64,000 nucleotides of DNA from Actinopolymorpha rutila (GCF_013407855.1 NZ_JACBZH010000001.1:124001-188000), one strand, 5' to 3'. Numbered from the stretch's first letter, positions 29,497-39,909 are shown. Translations and numbers: made by a program. Notes: generated by a model not told the origin, from the sequence alone.

Positions 29497-30477
29497 GTGA
29501 GTTGGTACGACACGATCCTTACGCCGCTCTACGACGTCGTGTCGTGGATCATCCGAGCGTTCTACACCGTTTTCTCCCCGATCCTCGGTCCGGACTCGGG
29601 GTGGACGTGGGTTCTGTCGATCGTCGGCCTTGTGGTCTTCATCCGGATCCTGCTCATCCCGCTGTTCGTCCGGCAGATCCGGGCCAGCCGCAACATGGCG
29701 CTGCTGCAGCCGAAGGTCCGCGAGCTGCAGAAGAAGTACGGCCACGACCGGGAGCGGATGGGCCAGGAGCTCATGAAGCTCTACAAGGAGAGCGGCACCA
29801 ACCCGTTCTCCTCGTGCCTGCCGATCCTGTTGCAGTCGCCGATCTTCATCGCGCTGTTCCGGGTGCTCGACGGCGCGGCGAACGGCCTGGTCCGCGGCTC
29901 GGGCCTGAACCAGACCCTGGTCGACTCCCTGCGCCACGCCTCGATCTTCGGCGCGCACATCTCGGACAAGTTCATCGGCTCGACCAGCCTGTCCGTGCGG
30001 ATCGTGACGATCGTGCTCATCCTTCTGATGACGGCCACGACGTTCACCACCCAGCGCCAGCTGATGCGCAAGAACATGCCGCCCGAGGCGCTGACCGGTC
30101 AGTACGCCCAGCAGCAGAAGCTTCTGCTCTACGTGCTCCCGCTCGTGTTCGCGGTCGGCGGCGTCAATTTCCCGGTCGGTGTCCTCATCTACTGGTTCAC
30201 CACGAACCTCTGGACCATGGGCCAGCAGTTCTGGGTGATTCGCCGTAATCCGGCGCCGGGTACGCCTGCTTACGACGCCTACCAGGCGCGCAAGACCAAG
30301 AAGGCGGGACATCGCCCCGGCCTTGCCGGGATCCTGCCCGGCGGCGCCAAGGAGACCGCCAAGGAGACTCCGAACGGCTCGGCCCCGGCCGCTGACGGCG
30401 AGCAGGCGGAGACCGCGCAGACGGTCAAGCGGGTACAACCGCAGCGCCTGCCGCGTAGCAAGCGGAAGGGCCGTTGA
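29497..30477 (+). CDS. yidC: Membrane protein insertase YidC/Oxa1
   Basis: 326 residues, Gram-positive-type YidC without the large periplasmic domain. Hydrophobic segments at about 39-58 (WTWVLSIVGLVVFIRILLIP), 100-118 (FSSCLPILLQSPIFIALFRV), 168-184 and 205-240. The conserved Arg in LVVFIRILLIPL sits in the hydrophilic groove. The basic C-terminal tail (RVQPQRLPRSKRKGR) is typical and contacts ribosomes. GTG start 12 bases after yidD; no signal peptide or lipobox, unlike SpoIIIJ. Confidence 0.95.
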   Translation: MSWYDTILTPLYDVVSWIIRAFYTVFSPILGPDSGWTWVLSIVGLVVFIRILLIPLFVRQIRASRNMALLQPKVRELQKKYGHDRERMGQELMKLYKESGTNPFSSCLPILLQSPIFIALFRVLDGAANGLVRGSGLNQTLVDSLRHASIFGAHISDKFIGSTSLSVRIVTIVLILLMTATTFTTQRQLMRKNMPPEALTGQYAQQQKLLLYVLPLVFAVGGVNFPVGVLIYWFTTNLWTMGQQFWVIRRNPAPGTPAYDAYQARKTKKAGHRPGLAGILPGGAKETAKETPNGSAPAADGEQAETAQTVKRVQPQRLPRSKRKGR

Positions 30478-30545
30478 CGACGGACGGCATGGCCGTCCCC
30501 GAAGGTGTCAAGCGCCGCCGACGGCGCGGGAACGAAGGAGAAGTC

Positions 30546-31220
30546 GTGACTGAAGGCGCTACGTCGTTCGTCGAAGGTGGCGATGCGGAGAAGCCCGGTG
30601 GGTCGAGTGAGCAGACTGATCAGGCCGCGGTGACCGGGTCTCCGCAGTCTTCGGAGTCGGGCGGATCGACCGAGGGTGCCGACGAGGTCTCCGAATCGGA
30701 AAAGTCCGAGGAGACCGGTCGGCCTGACAATGGTCAGGAATCCGGTGAGGCGTCGGCGGATCGGATCGCCCGGCTGGAGGGCGAGGGTGACGTCGCTGCC
30801 GACTACCTCGAAGAGCTCCTCGACATCGCCGACATCGACGGCGACATCGATCTCGACGTCGAAGGTGACCGCGCGATGGTCGCGATCGTCGGTGGCGACC
30901 TGAACCTCCTGGTCGGCCAGGACGGCGAGGTCCTCGAAGCGCTGCAGGAACTGACTCGACTCGCGGTCTACCGGGAGACCGGGGAACGCAGCAGATTGAT
31001 GCTCGACGTCGGTGGATACCGCGCCCAGCGTCGTACCGACCTGGTCGCCCTGGCGGAGAAGGTCGTCGAAGAAGTCCGCGCGAGTGGTGAGCCGGTCCGG
31101 ATGGCGCCGATGACGCCGTTCGAACGGAAGATCGTCCACGACGCCGTTGCTGCGAAGGGACTGACGAGTGAGTCGGAGGGCGAAGAACCGGACCGGCGAG
31201 TCGTCGTCCAGCAAGCCTGA
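30546..31220 (+). CDS. jag: KH/R3H RNA-binding protein (Jag/KhpB-like)
   Basis: 224 residues. The first 75 are acidic Ser/Glu/Gly-rich and disordered. Then LEELLDIADIDGDIDLDVEG and GGDLNLLVGQDGEVLEALQE form the KH domain (with the GQDGE loop), and MAPMTPFERKIVHDAVA belongs to the R3H domain. Jag/KhpB binds RNA and affects cell elongation in Gram-positives; the Jag-N domain is absent, as is common in actinobacteria. The GTG at 30546 has a strong AAGGAG at 30535-30540; a TTG at 30474 overlapping yidC would add 24 residues. Confidence 0.92.
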   Translation: MTEGATSFVEGGDAEKPGGSSEQTDQAAVTGSPQSSESGGSTEGADEVSESEKSEETGRPDNGQESGEASADRIARLEGEGDVAADYLEELLDIADIDGDIDLDVEGDRAMVAIVGGDLNLLVGQDGEVLEALQELTRLAVYRETGERSRLMLDVGGYRAQRRTDLVALAEKVVEEVRASGEPVRMAPMTPFERKIVHDAVAAKGLTSESEGEEPDRRVVVQQA

Positions 31221-31962
31221 GTCCGAGGCGTCGGCCTCCGACGTTTCACGTGAAACGACGTCAACTGCGGTAGCTCCCGAGAGCCCTCCTTCCGCTGAGG
31301 AGGTGTTCGGCGAACGCCTGCCGCTTGCTCGTCGGTACGCCGAACTGCTGGCAGGCGCAGGCACCGAAAGAGGTCTCCTCGGTCCACGCGAGGTTCCCCG
31401 GCTGTGGGACCGGCATCTGCTGAACTGCGGTGTGCTCGTAGAACTGATCCCGACCGACGCCACTGTGTGCGACATCGGCTCCGGGGCCGGCCTGCCCGGC
31501 ATAGTGCTGGCTATCGCTCGACCCGACCTCCGAGTCACGCTGCTGGAGCCGTTGCTGCGCCGGGCAGCGTTCCTGTCGGAGGTCGCGGAGACCCTCGAGT
31601 TGACCGGTGTCACGGTGATTCGGGCGCGCGCGGAGGATCATCGGGGCAGCTACGACGTGGTCACGGCCAGAGCGGTCGCGCCACTTTCCCGCCTGGCCCG
31701 TGTCGCGCTTGGACTGTGTCGGCCCGGTGGGTCAGTCTTGGCCATGAAAGGCGAACGCGCGGGCACCGAACTCGACGAAGCGCGCCCTGAACTCGACGCG
31801 GCAGGTGCCGCGAAGTGCTCGATCGAGCGCCTGGGCGCGGATCTACTGTCGGTCCCGACCACTGTGGTGCGCGTCGTCGCGGGGACATCGCGAGGTGGTA
31901 GAAGCTCGGCGAAGCGGAGGCGGAATCGCCCGGGCGGATCCGGTTCGGCAAGAGGAGAGTGA
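31168..31962 (+). CDS. rsmG: 16S rRNA (guanine-527-N7)-methyltransferase RsmG
   Basis: 264 residues. After a Ser/Glu-rich leader of about 45 residues come FGERLPLARRYAELL, EVPRLWDRHLLNCGVL, the SAM motif VCDIGSGAGLPGIVLAIA and VTARAVAPLSRLA. It methylates G527 of 16S rRNA using S-adenosylmethionine. A perfect parS site lies in the leader (codons reading VSRET). The GTG at 31168 overlaps jag by 53 bases; a later GTG at 31303 before FGERL would put the parS between genes. The stop overlaps the parA start. Confidence 0.92.
   Translation: MSRRAKNRTGESSSSKPESEASASDVSRETTSTAVAPESPPSAEEVFGERLPLARRYAELLAGAGTERGLLGPREVPRLWDRHLLNCGVLVELIPTDATVCDIGSGAGLPGIVLAIARPDLRVTLLEPLLRRAAFLSEVAETLELTGVTVIRARAEDHRGSYDVVTARAVAPLSRLARVALGLCRPGGSVLAMKGERAGTELDEARPELDAAGAAKCSIERLGADLLSVPTTVVRVVAGTSRGGRSSAKRRRNRPGGSGSARGE
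31243..31256. other. parS: parS site 1 (in rsmG leader)
   Basis: GTTTCACGTGAAAC, perfect palindromic parS core; ParB binding and loading site by family knowledge. Confidence 0.95.
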
Positions 31963-34900
31963 CGGTGACCGACGTGCAGGTGACAACCGGACTCGGCTGG
32001 CCGGGGGAACCGTCGCACAAACACGAACCCGAGTCGCAGCGGCCGCGCTCTACACATCACCGGACCGGGCTCGGTTGGCCGGGGGCAACACCGCCCGGTG
32101 CTTCGTCGGAACTGGCTGAGGAGGACTCGGCGACTCCGAGTTCGGCGGCGTCGCCGACACGATCGGACAGGACTCAAGGATCGCCCGACGCTGATTGGTC
32201 ACCCGAGGTGGACGCGACCGACCCGGGCACCACTTGTAGCACCGGATCAGCTGGCAGGGTCGGTCACGATGGGACGTCGGTTTCGCCGGCTCCCACGGAG
32301 CAGCAATCGTCTCGAACCGAGCGATCCGGGACCGGTTCCCTCGCCGACGAGAGTGGGCCGGACGCCGACGGGTCAGCATCCGCTGCGATGCCTCCGGCTA
32401 AGGAGGCGCCGGCTGTAGTCAGGCCGACCGATCCGGCTGGTTCCCGTGCGGAGACAGACCTGCCTGATGACGTCGGCGGACAATTCTCCGGCGGTGAACG
32501 TCCGGCACCACTCGGAGGAATGCGCGGTGGGCCGGTAACCGAGGTCGCCACCACGTCCGGCGCAGGTGCGAACCCCGGCGGCAGGGTCGAATCCGCGGCC
32601 CAGCACTCACCCGCCGACGCGTTGGAGTCGGTCTCGCACCAGCGCCTCGTCGTCACAGAGACGGCCGCACCGACCACGGAGTCGGCCGAGGGGCAGCGCC
32701 AGGTGTCCAGTGAGTCCCAGACCAATGTCAGTGCGTTTCACGTGAAACCGGTCGGTGGTGAGGGGCTCTCGAGCGCATCGATCGCCCAGCCGAGCCCTCG
32801 TGACACCTTCGACTCTGCGGCCGGCGCTCACCATGCGCCGGACCATGACGAGAATTCACCCGCCGTGGAGTCTCCGGCAGGTGAGGGCAGCCCGGATGGC
32901 GACCTCACCGACGCATCACCCGCTGTCGGTATTCGCCATGGTGCGCGCCAGACGGCGCCGGAGCCGGCAGCCGACGGCACACTCGCTTCGTCCGAGAACC
33001 TCTCTTCTTCTGGGCATCGGGAGACTGACTTCGGCAGTCAGTTCCTGTCCAAAGCCGCCGAGGCTCGGGTGACCGACGGCTTGGCCGGGAGCGACCCTCG
33101 GTCCACAGCATCCCTGTGGCTTCCCCCGGGTGTCCGTGAGGCCACTCCCGGCGGAGTGCGGTCGGCGAGTGAAGCAGTGAATGAGTCCACTGAACTTGAT
33201 GAGGAAGTACCCGGAGGCGGCGAGTCGGTGCCAGGCACAGAAGAGTCCCGCCCGATGTCCCAGCGAGAGCACCCCACCGATGCCTTGCCAGAGCATGAGC
33301 GTGACCGAGCCGCGGGCGAAGCGTGGGTCCGTGGCGCGGTCGGCCGTGCTCGTGGCCGCGTGAGCCAGATTTTCAGCACCTGGAGACCGGCGATCGAACC
33401 TGACGAGGCCCGGACGCATCGCGAGCGGCAGGCGTACGGCCTGGACGTGCTGGTACCCAAGCATCTGGGTGCGCCGGCACAGGACGAGCCGACGTCGGCT
33501 GGCCCGGGAAACACCGCGCGCCACGCCGACCGACCCGCAGCTGAGAGTGACCTGCCTCGCGGGACCGGCGATAGCTCGGGGAACGATGTCGCTGGGGTGG
33601 GTCAGTTCGAGACCAGCGACGATCCGACCGATGCCGGGTCCAGTCGTGACCAAGCGGCGCCGGACGTCCGCGCATCTGCGGGTGCGGCGAATCCTGGGGT
33701 TGCTGGCTCCGAGTCCGAGGCTGCTGCCACCGATGCGAGCGTGGCCGGTGAGGATGCGCACGAGTCGCTCCCGGAAGCAGCCAACTTCGACGACTCCTCT
33801 CGCGACGCCGCTACTCTGATCGATCCGCGGGCTGCGACCGACAGGTTCCGCAGTGCGGTACTGCCGGCTGACTCTGTTGAGCCAGGTGGTGAGACGCGGT
33901 CGGTAGGGATGACAGCAGGAGATGCGAACGGTCTGGGAGTCGTGGGGTCCAGGGGTGAGGAGCAGGCCTACGGCAGCACGCAGCCGGACGCAGGCCCTCG
34001 CGCTGAAGCCTCGCCCCACGGTGCCGAGGGCGTCGGGCCGCTGTCCGTCGTTGAGTCGTTGTCGGCAGAAGCAGCTGGACCCGAAGGCTCGGAGGCTCAC
34101 ACGCACACTCCGTCCTCCGTCGACGGCTCGGTGGCTGACGCGGCCGAGTCCGTAGGTGAGCAGCCGGTATCGAACGACCAGGACGCATTGGCGGTCCGCG
34201 TTTCACGTGAAACGACCGCATCGATCGCCGGTGCTGCCAGCCTGAAGCAGCCGCAAAGCACCGGCGTCGACGAGCGGCCTGAGCTCATCGATAGGGATGG
34301 GGGCGTCGACCGCCGCTCGGAGGAGACCGAGTCTTCGGGTGTCGATACAAGCGCATCCGCCGATGACAGCCAGGTCAGGGCGAGCGAGCCTGTACAGCCC
34401 CACACTTCGGCACCTGAAGTGCAGGGCGAGAGCGTTGGCGGCCTGCCTGCCTTTGAGAGAAGTGGCCTTTCCGGTGTCCCGAGTGAATCTGAGGTGAGGT
34501 CCGGCTCGGAGTCGTCGCGGTCGCACTACGGAGGCGGTGAACCGGCTGCTGAGCGAGGTGAGGCGATCGCCACCGAACACGAGGAGAGGACGCCGCTGAC
34601 AACGGTCGAGCCGTCGGCCCAGGCAGTTCATGACAGCGCGGTCAAGGTCCCCGGCGCCGCCCAGGAACAGGCGCCAGATGCAGGCGATGGCCCTGACAGC
34701 CCCAGTGTGGAGGCTTCAGAGGAGCGGAGCGTTTGTGGGCCGGAAGTAGGTGGCTCCACCGGGGAGCCGAGCGTCCCTTCCGATATGGCCGACCTTCCCA
34801 GCGGTGTTGAGCAGTCGGAGTTCAGTTCTGCAAAGCCGGCTGAGCTGGAGACCGAAGAATCCCTCGGTATTCGTGCCGACAGCCAGGGACCGGCGGATTC

Positions 34901-37529
34901 GGCCGAAGGGTCGCAGCCAGTCCCGACGACGAATCGTCTCGACGGAACCGACGCGAGCCCGGCCGCCAGGGAGATAGACAACCGGCACCTGGCCGTTCCT
35001 GTAACGGCGGGCATAGAGGACGGAGCTGACACCGACCAGGCTGAGCGGAGTGGAGATGCCAAGTCGGTAGAGGAGGCGCACACTGTTACGCCTGCACCGA
35101 CGCGCGAAGCAGACCCTCATCAGGCGGACCTGAGCGGGGCCGCTTGGGCGGTGGAGGAGGGGGACGCCGCCAAGACTGCACAGGCAGGCGAATTCGACGT
35201 GGACCAGTCCGACATCAGCGAGGTATCCGCGCCGCTCGATGAGTCGCGCGGCGCCGCACCCTCGACGACGAGCGTGGAGTACGGGGCTGGTGCAGGCCAG
35301 GTTCGGTCGGCCCAGCCTGGAGAGAGTTCCGGACTGTCCTACCTCTCGCGCGAAGCCGATGAGGACACGAACATCGGCTTGGCGGTTGGTTCTGCCAACG
35401 GGGATGAAGACGCTGAACCGGACGCCGCGGCAGGTGTCGCTGAGGCCGCGGACTCCGGCCCGGTCGACGGGAAGCGAGATGCCGTGGCGTCGGCAGAGAG
35501 AGCAGCGAGTGATCTGCCGACCGGAGTCGCGGACGCGACGGGTACGTTCCGGTCGGAAGCGACCTTGCCTGCGTCCTCACCAGCGGCCACTACTGGCGAG
35601 GCATCCAAAACGGGTGAGGCATCCGAAACAGGAGGGCTGGGCCGCCCCGATGACATCCGAGCGGAGAAGGACCCCGCGGTGGAGCCCGATGCTTCGTCGG
35701 TCGACGGCGAGGGTAGGCCTACGCCCGTTTCACGTGAAACGGACCGCTCAGAGCGGCTGAGTGATGATGTCGAAGTTGAGTCGGACACCTCGGCAACCGC
35801 CGCTGCGGACCCGCAGGTACCCGCCCGCGAGCACGCCTCGGCGGCCGACCTGCCAGGGTCGCCGAAGGTAGCCACGTCCACCACCGATGCGTTCACGGCT
35901 GGAGGTGAGCCGCGACTGGCGGAGCCCGAAGCTCGAGCAGAGGACGCCTGGGCGCGGTCGTCAGCAAACGAAGAGGCCGCACCGGTTGTGGACTCCGCCG
36001 CACCTGGCGGCGGGGAGCAAGAGTCCGTGCCGGCAGCGCCGAGTTCTTCGGCAGGACCGTACGACCTCGCAGCGATTCAGGGATCTGAGATCGACTCGCC
36101 CGCTACGACCGGCGACGAACTGCGTGCCGACGCCGGGGAGGTGAGCACATCAGAGCCGGGGCATCCAGTCGTCGCCGAGACGACGCGCGACGAGCGCGAG
36201 CAGCGAGACGAACCCGCTGCTGCCGACCCGGAGTCTGCCCAGAGCCCTCGGCACGAGCCGCACGATGACCAAGACGAGGATGTTGCGGCACCTGTCGGCA
36301 CCGCAATAGGCCAACTGGCAGATGCTCAGCCGACCGATGCTCAGCCGACCGATGCTCAGCCGACCGATGCTCAGCCGACCGATGCTCAGCCGACCGATGC
36401 TCAGCCGACCGATGCTCAGCCGACCGATGCTCAGCCGACCGAAACTGTCGGCTCGGCTGAGGCGGCGCCAGCTCCGGTGTTCAGCATGGCTGGCGAACCT
36501 GGACCAGTGCCGCAGCCAGACGACGATGACATCCTCGTTTCACGTGAAACGACCGAGCTGCCGCCGGCCGCTTCGCTCCCACCCAATGTCAATCTGCCGA
36601 TGGTCTTTCGCCCAACGCTGCCGAGGCCGGTAAAGACCCGAATCTTCGTGGTGGCGAACCAGAAGGGCGGCGTAGGTAAGACGACCACGGCGGTGAACAT
36701 GGCCGCGGCGTTGGCAGGATCGGGAGCCCGGGTCCTGGTGGTCGATCTGGACCCGCAGGGAAACGCGTCGACCGCGCTGGGAATCGAGCACGGCGAGGGC
36801 GCACCAGGTATCTACGACGTGGTCGTCGACCGTCAGCCGATGGAGAAGTTCGTCCACGGTGTCCCGCGCTTCCCGACGTTGTGGGCGGTCCCCGCGACCA
36901 TCGACCTTTCCGGTGCCGAGCTGGAACTCGCCACGGTGGTGGCGCGGGAGAGCCGGCTGAAGCGCGCTCTCGACACCTACCTGCGGGACCAGGAGGCGGC
37001 GGGTGAACGATTCGACTACGTGATGATCGACTGCCCCCCGTCGCTTGGGTTGCTCACCATGAACGCCCTGGTGGCGGGCCAGGAGGTGCTGGTACCAATC
37101 CAGTGCGAGTACTACGCGCTGGAGGGCGTCGAGACCCTCTTCAAGATCGTCGAGCTGGTGCGTGAGCTCAATCAGGACCTCATCGTGTCGACGGTGCTCC
37201 TGACGATGTACGACGCCCGTACCCGGCTCTCGGCCCAGGTTGCCGAGAACGCGCGGGAGAACCTCGGCCCGGCGGTGCTGCGTACGTCGATTCCGCGCTC
37301 GGTGCGGATCTCGGAGGCCCCCAGCTTCGGCCAGACGGCGATGACCTGGGATCCCGGCTCGTCCGGCGCGTTGTCCTATCTCGAGGCTGCTCGGGAACTG
37401 GCGCACCGCGACCCGGCGGCACCACCCCCGGGTCGGCCGCCCCAGGACAACGGACCGGGCGATGGTGACAACTCAGACGTACTAGGCTCGACCACCGCAG
37501 AAGCTACCAAGCGAGGGGACGTTCGATGA
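31959..37529 (+). CDS. parA: Chromosome partitioning ATPase ParA with giant N-terminal extension
   Basis: 1856 codons. Only residues about 1559-1840 are a normal Par[21 protein letters not shown] (deviant Walker A 1569-1576), [22 protein letters not shown], and the ParA-type C-terminal helices. ParA dimerises with ATP on the nucleoid and is released by ParB, moving origins apart. Residues 1-1555 are acidic low complexity (Ser, Glu, Ala, Asp, Pro, Gly, Thr) with few hydrophobic blocks. They contain TGLGWPG at 10-16 and 36-42, a basic segment near [20 protein letters not shown], and eight DAQPT repeats. Four parS palindromes lie within. The GTG at 31959 overlaps the rsmG stop. An in-frame ATG at 36486 ([10 protein letters not shown]) would give a normal-size ParA of 347 residues; no strong ribosome site precedes it. 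I favour the long form but it is not proven. Confidence 0.85.
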   Translation: MTVTDVQVTTGLGWPGEPSHKHEPESQRPRSTHHRTGLGWPGATPPGASSELAEEDSATPSSAASPTRSDRTQGSPDADWSPEVDATDPGTTCSTGSAGRVGHDGTSVSPAPTEQQSSRTERSGTGSLADESGPDADGSASAAMPPAKEAPAVVRPTDPAGSRAETDLPDDVGGQFSGGERPAPLGGMRGGPVTEVATTSGAGANPGGRVESAAQHSPADALESVSHQRLVVTETAAPTTESAEGQRQVSSESQTNVSAFHVKPVGGEGLSSASIAQPSPRDTFDSAAGAHHAPDHDENSPAVESPAGEGSPDGDLTDASPAVGIRHGARQTAPEPAADGTLASSENLSSSGHRETDFGSQFLSKAAEARVTDGLAGSDPRSTASLWLPPGVREATPGGVRSASEAVNESTELDEEVPGGGESVPGTEESRPMSQREHPTDALPEHERDRAAGEAWVRGAVGRARGRVSQIFSTWRPAIEPDEARTHRERQAYGLDVLVPKHLGAPAQDEPTSAGPGNTARHADRPAAESDLPRGTGDSSGNDVAGVGQFETSDDPTDAGSSRDQAAPDVRASAGAANPGVAGSESEAAATDASVAGEDAHESLPEAANFDDSSRDAATLIDPRAATDRFRSAVLPADSVEPGGETRSVGMTAGDANGLGVVGSRGEEQAYGSTQPDAGPRAEASPHGAEGVGPLSVVESLSAEAAGPEGSEAHTHTPSSVDGSVADAAESVGEQPVSNDQDALAVRVSRETTASIAGAASLKQPQSTGVDERPELIDRDGGVDRRSEETESSGVDTSASADDSQVRASEPVQPHTSAPEVQGESVGGLPAFERSGLSGVPSESEVRSGSESSRSHYGGGEPAAERGEAIATEHEERTPLTTVEPSAQAVHDSAVKVPGAAQEQAPDAGDGPDSPSVEASEERSVCGPEVGGSTGEPSVPSDMADLPSGVEQSEFSSAKPAELETEESLGIRADSQGPADSAEGSQPVPTTNRLDGTDASPAAREIDNRHLAVPVTAGIEDGADTDQAERSGDAKSVEEAHTVTPAPTREADPHQADLSGAAWAVEEGDAAKTAQAGEFDVDQSDISEVSAPLDESRGAAPSTTSVEYGAGAGQVRSAQPGESSGLSYLSREADEDTNIGLAVGSANGDEDAEPDAAAGVAEAADSGPVDGKRDAVASAERAASDLPTGVADATGTFRSEATLPASSPAATTGEASKTGEASETGGLGRPDDIRAEKDPAVEPDASSVDGEGRPTPVSRETDRSERLSDDVEVESDTSATAAADPQVPAREHASAADLPGSPKVATSTTDAFTAGGEPRLAEPEARAEDAWARSSANEEAAPVVDSAAPGGGEQESVPAAPSSSAGPYDLAAIQGSEIDSPATTGDELRADAGEVSTSEPGHPVVAETTRDEREQRDEPAAADPESAQSPRHEPHDDQDEDVAAPVGTAIGQLADAQPTDAQPTDAQPTDAQPTDAQPTDAQPTDAQPTDAQPTETVGSAEAAPAPVFSMAGEPGPVPQPDDDDILVSRETTELPPAASLPPNVNLPMVFRPTLPRPVKTRIFVVANQKGGVGKTTTAVNMAAALAGSGARVLVVDLDPQGNASTALGIEHGEGAPGIYDVVVDRQPMEKFVHGVPRFPTLWAVPATIDLSGAELELATVVARESRLKRALDTYLRDQEAAGERFDYVMIDCPPSLGLLTMNALVAGQEVLVPIQCEYYALEGVETLFKIVELVRELNQDLIVSTVLLTMYDARTRLSAQVAENARENLGPAVLRTSIPRSVRISEAPSFGQTAMTWDPGSSGALSYLEAARELAHRDPAAPPPGRPPQDNGPGDGDNSDVLGSTTAEATKRGDVR
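32735..32748. other. parS: parS site 2 (inside parA frame)
   Basis: GTTTCACGTGAAAC perfect; read in the parA frame as FHVK. Confidence 0.95.
34200..34213. other. parS: parS site 3 (inside parA frame)
   Basis: GTTTCACGTGAAAC perfect; read in the parA frame as VSRET. Confidence 0.95.
35727..35740. other. parS: parS site 4 (inside parA frame)
   Basis: GTTTCACGTGAAAC perfect; read as VSRET. Confidence 0.95.
36321..36440 (+). repeat. Eight identical 15-bp tandem repeats in parA
   Basis: GATGCTCAGCCGACC repeated eight times without a mismatch, encoding DAQPT eight times. Perfect identity suggests recent expansion by replication slippage; the unit is a multiple of three so the frame is kept. Confidence 0.97.
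36537..36550. other. parS: parS site 5 (just before the ATPase domain)
   Basis: GTTTCACGTGAAAC perfect; read as VSRET, about 80 bases upstream of the ATPase domain. Confidence 0.95.
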
Positions 37530-38536
37530 CGGTTCGACGTGGTTTGGGTCGTGGGCTCGGTGCGCTCATTCCGCCGGCTCCCCCGCAGGGAGCCAACCAG
37601 GCGGCGCCACCGACCGGCCACGGCGGCACCGCGACGACGTCTGCCAGCGAGAACCCCAGCGATTCGGGCGGCGTCACGCCTGCCCAGATCGCGGAACCAG
37701 CCGCAGTCGCCGGCGCGCACTTCGCGGAGGTGCCGGTCGACGCGATCAGGCCGAACGCCAGGCAGCCGCGGCAGGTCTTCGACGAGGAGGCCATGGCCGA
37801 GCTCGTCCACTCGATCAAGGAGATCGGCCTGCTCCAGCCGATCGTCGTACGTCGGCTGGACTCCGACTCCTACGAACTGGTGATGGGTGAGCGTCGCTGG
37901 CGGGCGAGCCAGGAAGCCGGCCTCGAGAAGATCCCCGCGATCGTCCGGGACACCGGCGACGACGCGATGTTGCGGGATGCCTTGCTGGAAAATTTGCACC
38001 GTGCCCAGCTCAACCCACTCGAGGAGGCGGCTGCCTACGAGCAGCTGCTGGACGACTTCGGCTGCACCCACGACGATCTGGCACAGCGAATCGGACGTTC
38101 TCGTCCACAGATCAGCAACACGCTCCGACTGCTGAAGCTCCCGCCGACCGTGCAGCGCCGGGTAGCGGCCGGAGTGCTGACCGCCGGCCACGCGAGAGCC
38201 CTGCTGGCGATCGACGACGAGGAGACCCAGGACCGGTTCGCCCATCGCGTCATCGCCGAGGGCCTGTCCGTGCGCGCTCTCGAGGAGATCATCGCTGTCG
38301 GACTCGGCGAGGGTGAGAAGGCGAAGCCGAGGCGTTCGTCCAAGCCGGTGGCTCCCCGGCTCGCCGACCTGGAAAGCCGTTTGGGCGACCGCTTCGAGAC
38401 CCGGGTGAAGGTCGCCCTGGGGCGGTCCAAGGGGCGGATAACGGTGGAGTTCGCTTCCCTGGACGACCTGGAGCGCATCATCGGGCTGATGGACCCGCCG
38501 GCGGCCGAGATGCTCGACAACCACGAGCAGGTCTGA
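37526..38536 (+). CDS. parB: Chromosome partitioning protein ParB
   Basis: 336 residues. A short basic leader ([14 protein letters not shown]) binds ParA in relatives; the CTP-binding domain has the [13 protein letters not shown] and GERRWRAS (121-128) motifs; a helix-turn-helix follows ([19 protein letters not shown]); a dimerisation tail ends [16 protein letters not shown]. ParB loads at parS and spreads as a CTP-dependent clamp. ATGA overlap with parA couples them. Confidence 0.97.
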   Translation: MTVRRGLGRGLGALIPPAPPQGANQAAPPTGHGGTATTSASENPSDSGGVTPAQIAEPAAVAGAHFAEVPVDAIRPNARQPRQVFDEEAMAELVHSIKEIGLLQPIVVRRLDSDSYELVMGERRWRASQEAGLEKIPAIVRDTGDDAMLRDALLENLHRAQLNPLEEAAAYEQLLDDFGCTHDDLAQRIGRSRPQISNTLRLLKLPPTVQRRVAAGVLTAGHARALLAIDDEETQDRFAHRVIAEGLSVRALEEIIAVGLGEGEKAKPRRSSKPVAPRLADLESRLGDRFETRVKVALGRSKGRITVEFASLDDLERIIGLMDPPAAEMLDNHEQV

Positions 38537-38884
38537 CAACGGGGAAGCCGATGATCCCCAGCTTTTTCCACATCGGTTTCCACACTGCATCACCTGCTCG
38601 ACCCGATGTCGAGGCGCGGTAAACCTGCAGGTAGGAGCGTTGTCAACAACGGCTGTGAGGCATGCCAGCTGGGTGGAGATCCACCGAGGGTGCCGTAACT
38701 CACAGGTACATCCCCAGGTCACCGGCCGTCTTATGCACGCGTTGGACACAATTCATGCCGTGGGTTCCGACCACCCTGTGGACCGCCTCGAGACGCAGGG
38801 CGGTACGACCGTGGAGGAGGAAAGGGCGCCGCGCGCGACGGGATGCAGAAGCCCACGGACCAGCTGTGGTCCGCCGGGATACCC
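38537..38884. other. Convergent intergenic region parB/ddl
   Basis: 348 bases without a supported gene. It contains two short inverted repeats: CGTTGT-CA-ACAACG (38638-38651) and ACCTGCAGGT (38622-38631), plus TTTCCACA-like words near 38563-38585. No clear terminator with T-tract; the inverted repeats might serve this role. Confidence 0.4.
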
Positions 38885-39853
38885 CTACGCGATGACGGTC
38901 GGCGCCGCGCGACGGACGGCGGCGTCGAGAAGTTCGCGGCAGACGACACCCAGGTCCAGTCCCGCCGACTCGAACGCCAGCGGCACCAGCGAAGTCTCGG
39001 TCATACCGGGCGCGACGTTGACCTCCAGGAACCACGGCAGTCCGTCGGCGTCCACGATCAGGTCGCTGCGGGACAGGTCACGCAGCCCCAGGGCGCTGTG
39101 CGCGGCCAGCGCCATCTGCGCGCACGCGGCCGCTGAGTCGTCGCCGAGCCGGGCGGGCGCGATGAACTCCGTCGCACCGGCGTTGTAGCGGGCGGCATAG
39201 TCGTACACGCCGCTGTCGGGCACGATCTCCACCGCCGGCAGCGCCTGCGGCCCGTCGCCCACGTCGACCACCGTCACGCTCACCTCGGTGCCGCCGACAT
39301 GGCGTTCGATCAGGCTGACGTCGCCGTAGGCGAAGCAGCTGACCATCGCGGCAGGAAGCTCGGACACGTTGTGGACGACGCTGCAGCCGAGAGCCGAGCC
39401 ACCGCGGGTCGGCTTCACCACCAGCGGCAGCCCCAGCCGGTCGACGATCCGGTCCAGAACCGTCTGTGCACCGAGTTCACGGAACGTCTCGTGCGGGAGT
39501 ACGACAGACTCCGGCGTCCGGACTCCGGCCGCGGACACCACGGTCTTGGCGACGGGCTTGTCGAACGCCGACCGGCACGCGGCCGGGGTGGAACCCGCGT
39601 ACGGCACGTCGAGTAGGTCCAGCACCTCTCGCAAGGCGCCGTCCTCGCCCGCCACGCCGTGCAGCAGGGGAAACACCGCGGCCGGCGGATCGGACTGGAG
39701 GGACGGAATCAGGCCGGCATCCGCGTCGCGTTCGTCGACCTCCACGCCGACGTCGCGAAGCGCCTCGCTGACCCGGCGTCCGGACCGGAGTGAAACCTCG
39801 CGTTCGTGGGAGAGTCCGCCCGCGAGAACCACCACGCGGCCAAGATCGCTCAT
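38885..39853 (-). CDS. ddl: D-alanine--D-alanine ligase
   Basis: 322 residues, ATP-grasp ligase. VVVLAGGLSHEREVSLRSGR at the start, KPTRGGSALGCSVVHN as the Lys-bearing ATP site, VEIVPDSGVYDYAARYNAGA in the omega-loop region, and LEVNVAPGMTETSLVPLA as the Mg/ATP site. It makes the D-Ala-D-Ala end of the peptidoglycan precursor. The ATG at 39851-39853 fits the family; the frame extends upstream without homology. Its neighbour is a PLP aminotransferase 56 bases upstream, probably co-transcribed. An additional housekeeping ddl elsewhere cannot be excluded. Confidence 0.88.
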   Translation of the reverse strand: MSDLGRVVVLAGGLSHEREVSLRSGRRVSEALRDVGVEVDERDADAGLIPSLQSDPPAAVFPLLHGVAGEDGALREVLDLLDVPYAGSTPAACRSAFDKPVAKTVVSAAGVRTPESVVLPHETFRELGAQTVLDRIVDRLGLPLVVKPTRGGSALGCSVVHNVSELPAAMVSCFAYGDVSLIERHVGGTEVSVTVVDVGDGPQALPAVEIVPDSGVYDYAARYNAGATEFIAPARLGDDSAAACAQMALAAHSALGLRDLSRSDLIVDADGLPWFLEVNVAPGMTETSLVPLAFESAGLDLGVVCRELLDAAVRRAAPTVIA

Positions 39854-39909
39854 CTGCCGTCCCTTCGTCACCAACCGGCTCGCCCGCTCGTCTCGCTCAA
39901 GCGCACTTC

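Noticed and set aside
36321..36440. Possible CRISPR-like array in the eight 15-bp repeats
   Set aside because: Repeats are directly tandem without spacers, in frame inside parA, and no cas genes are present.
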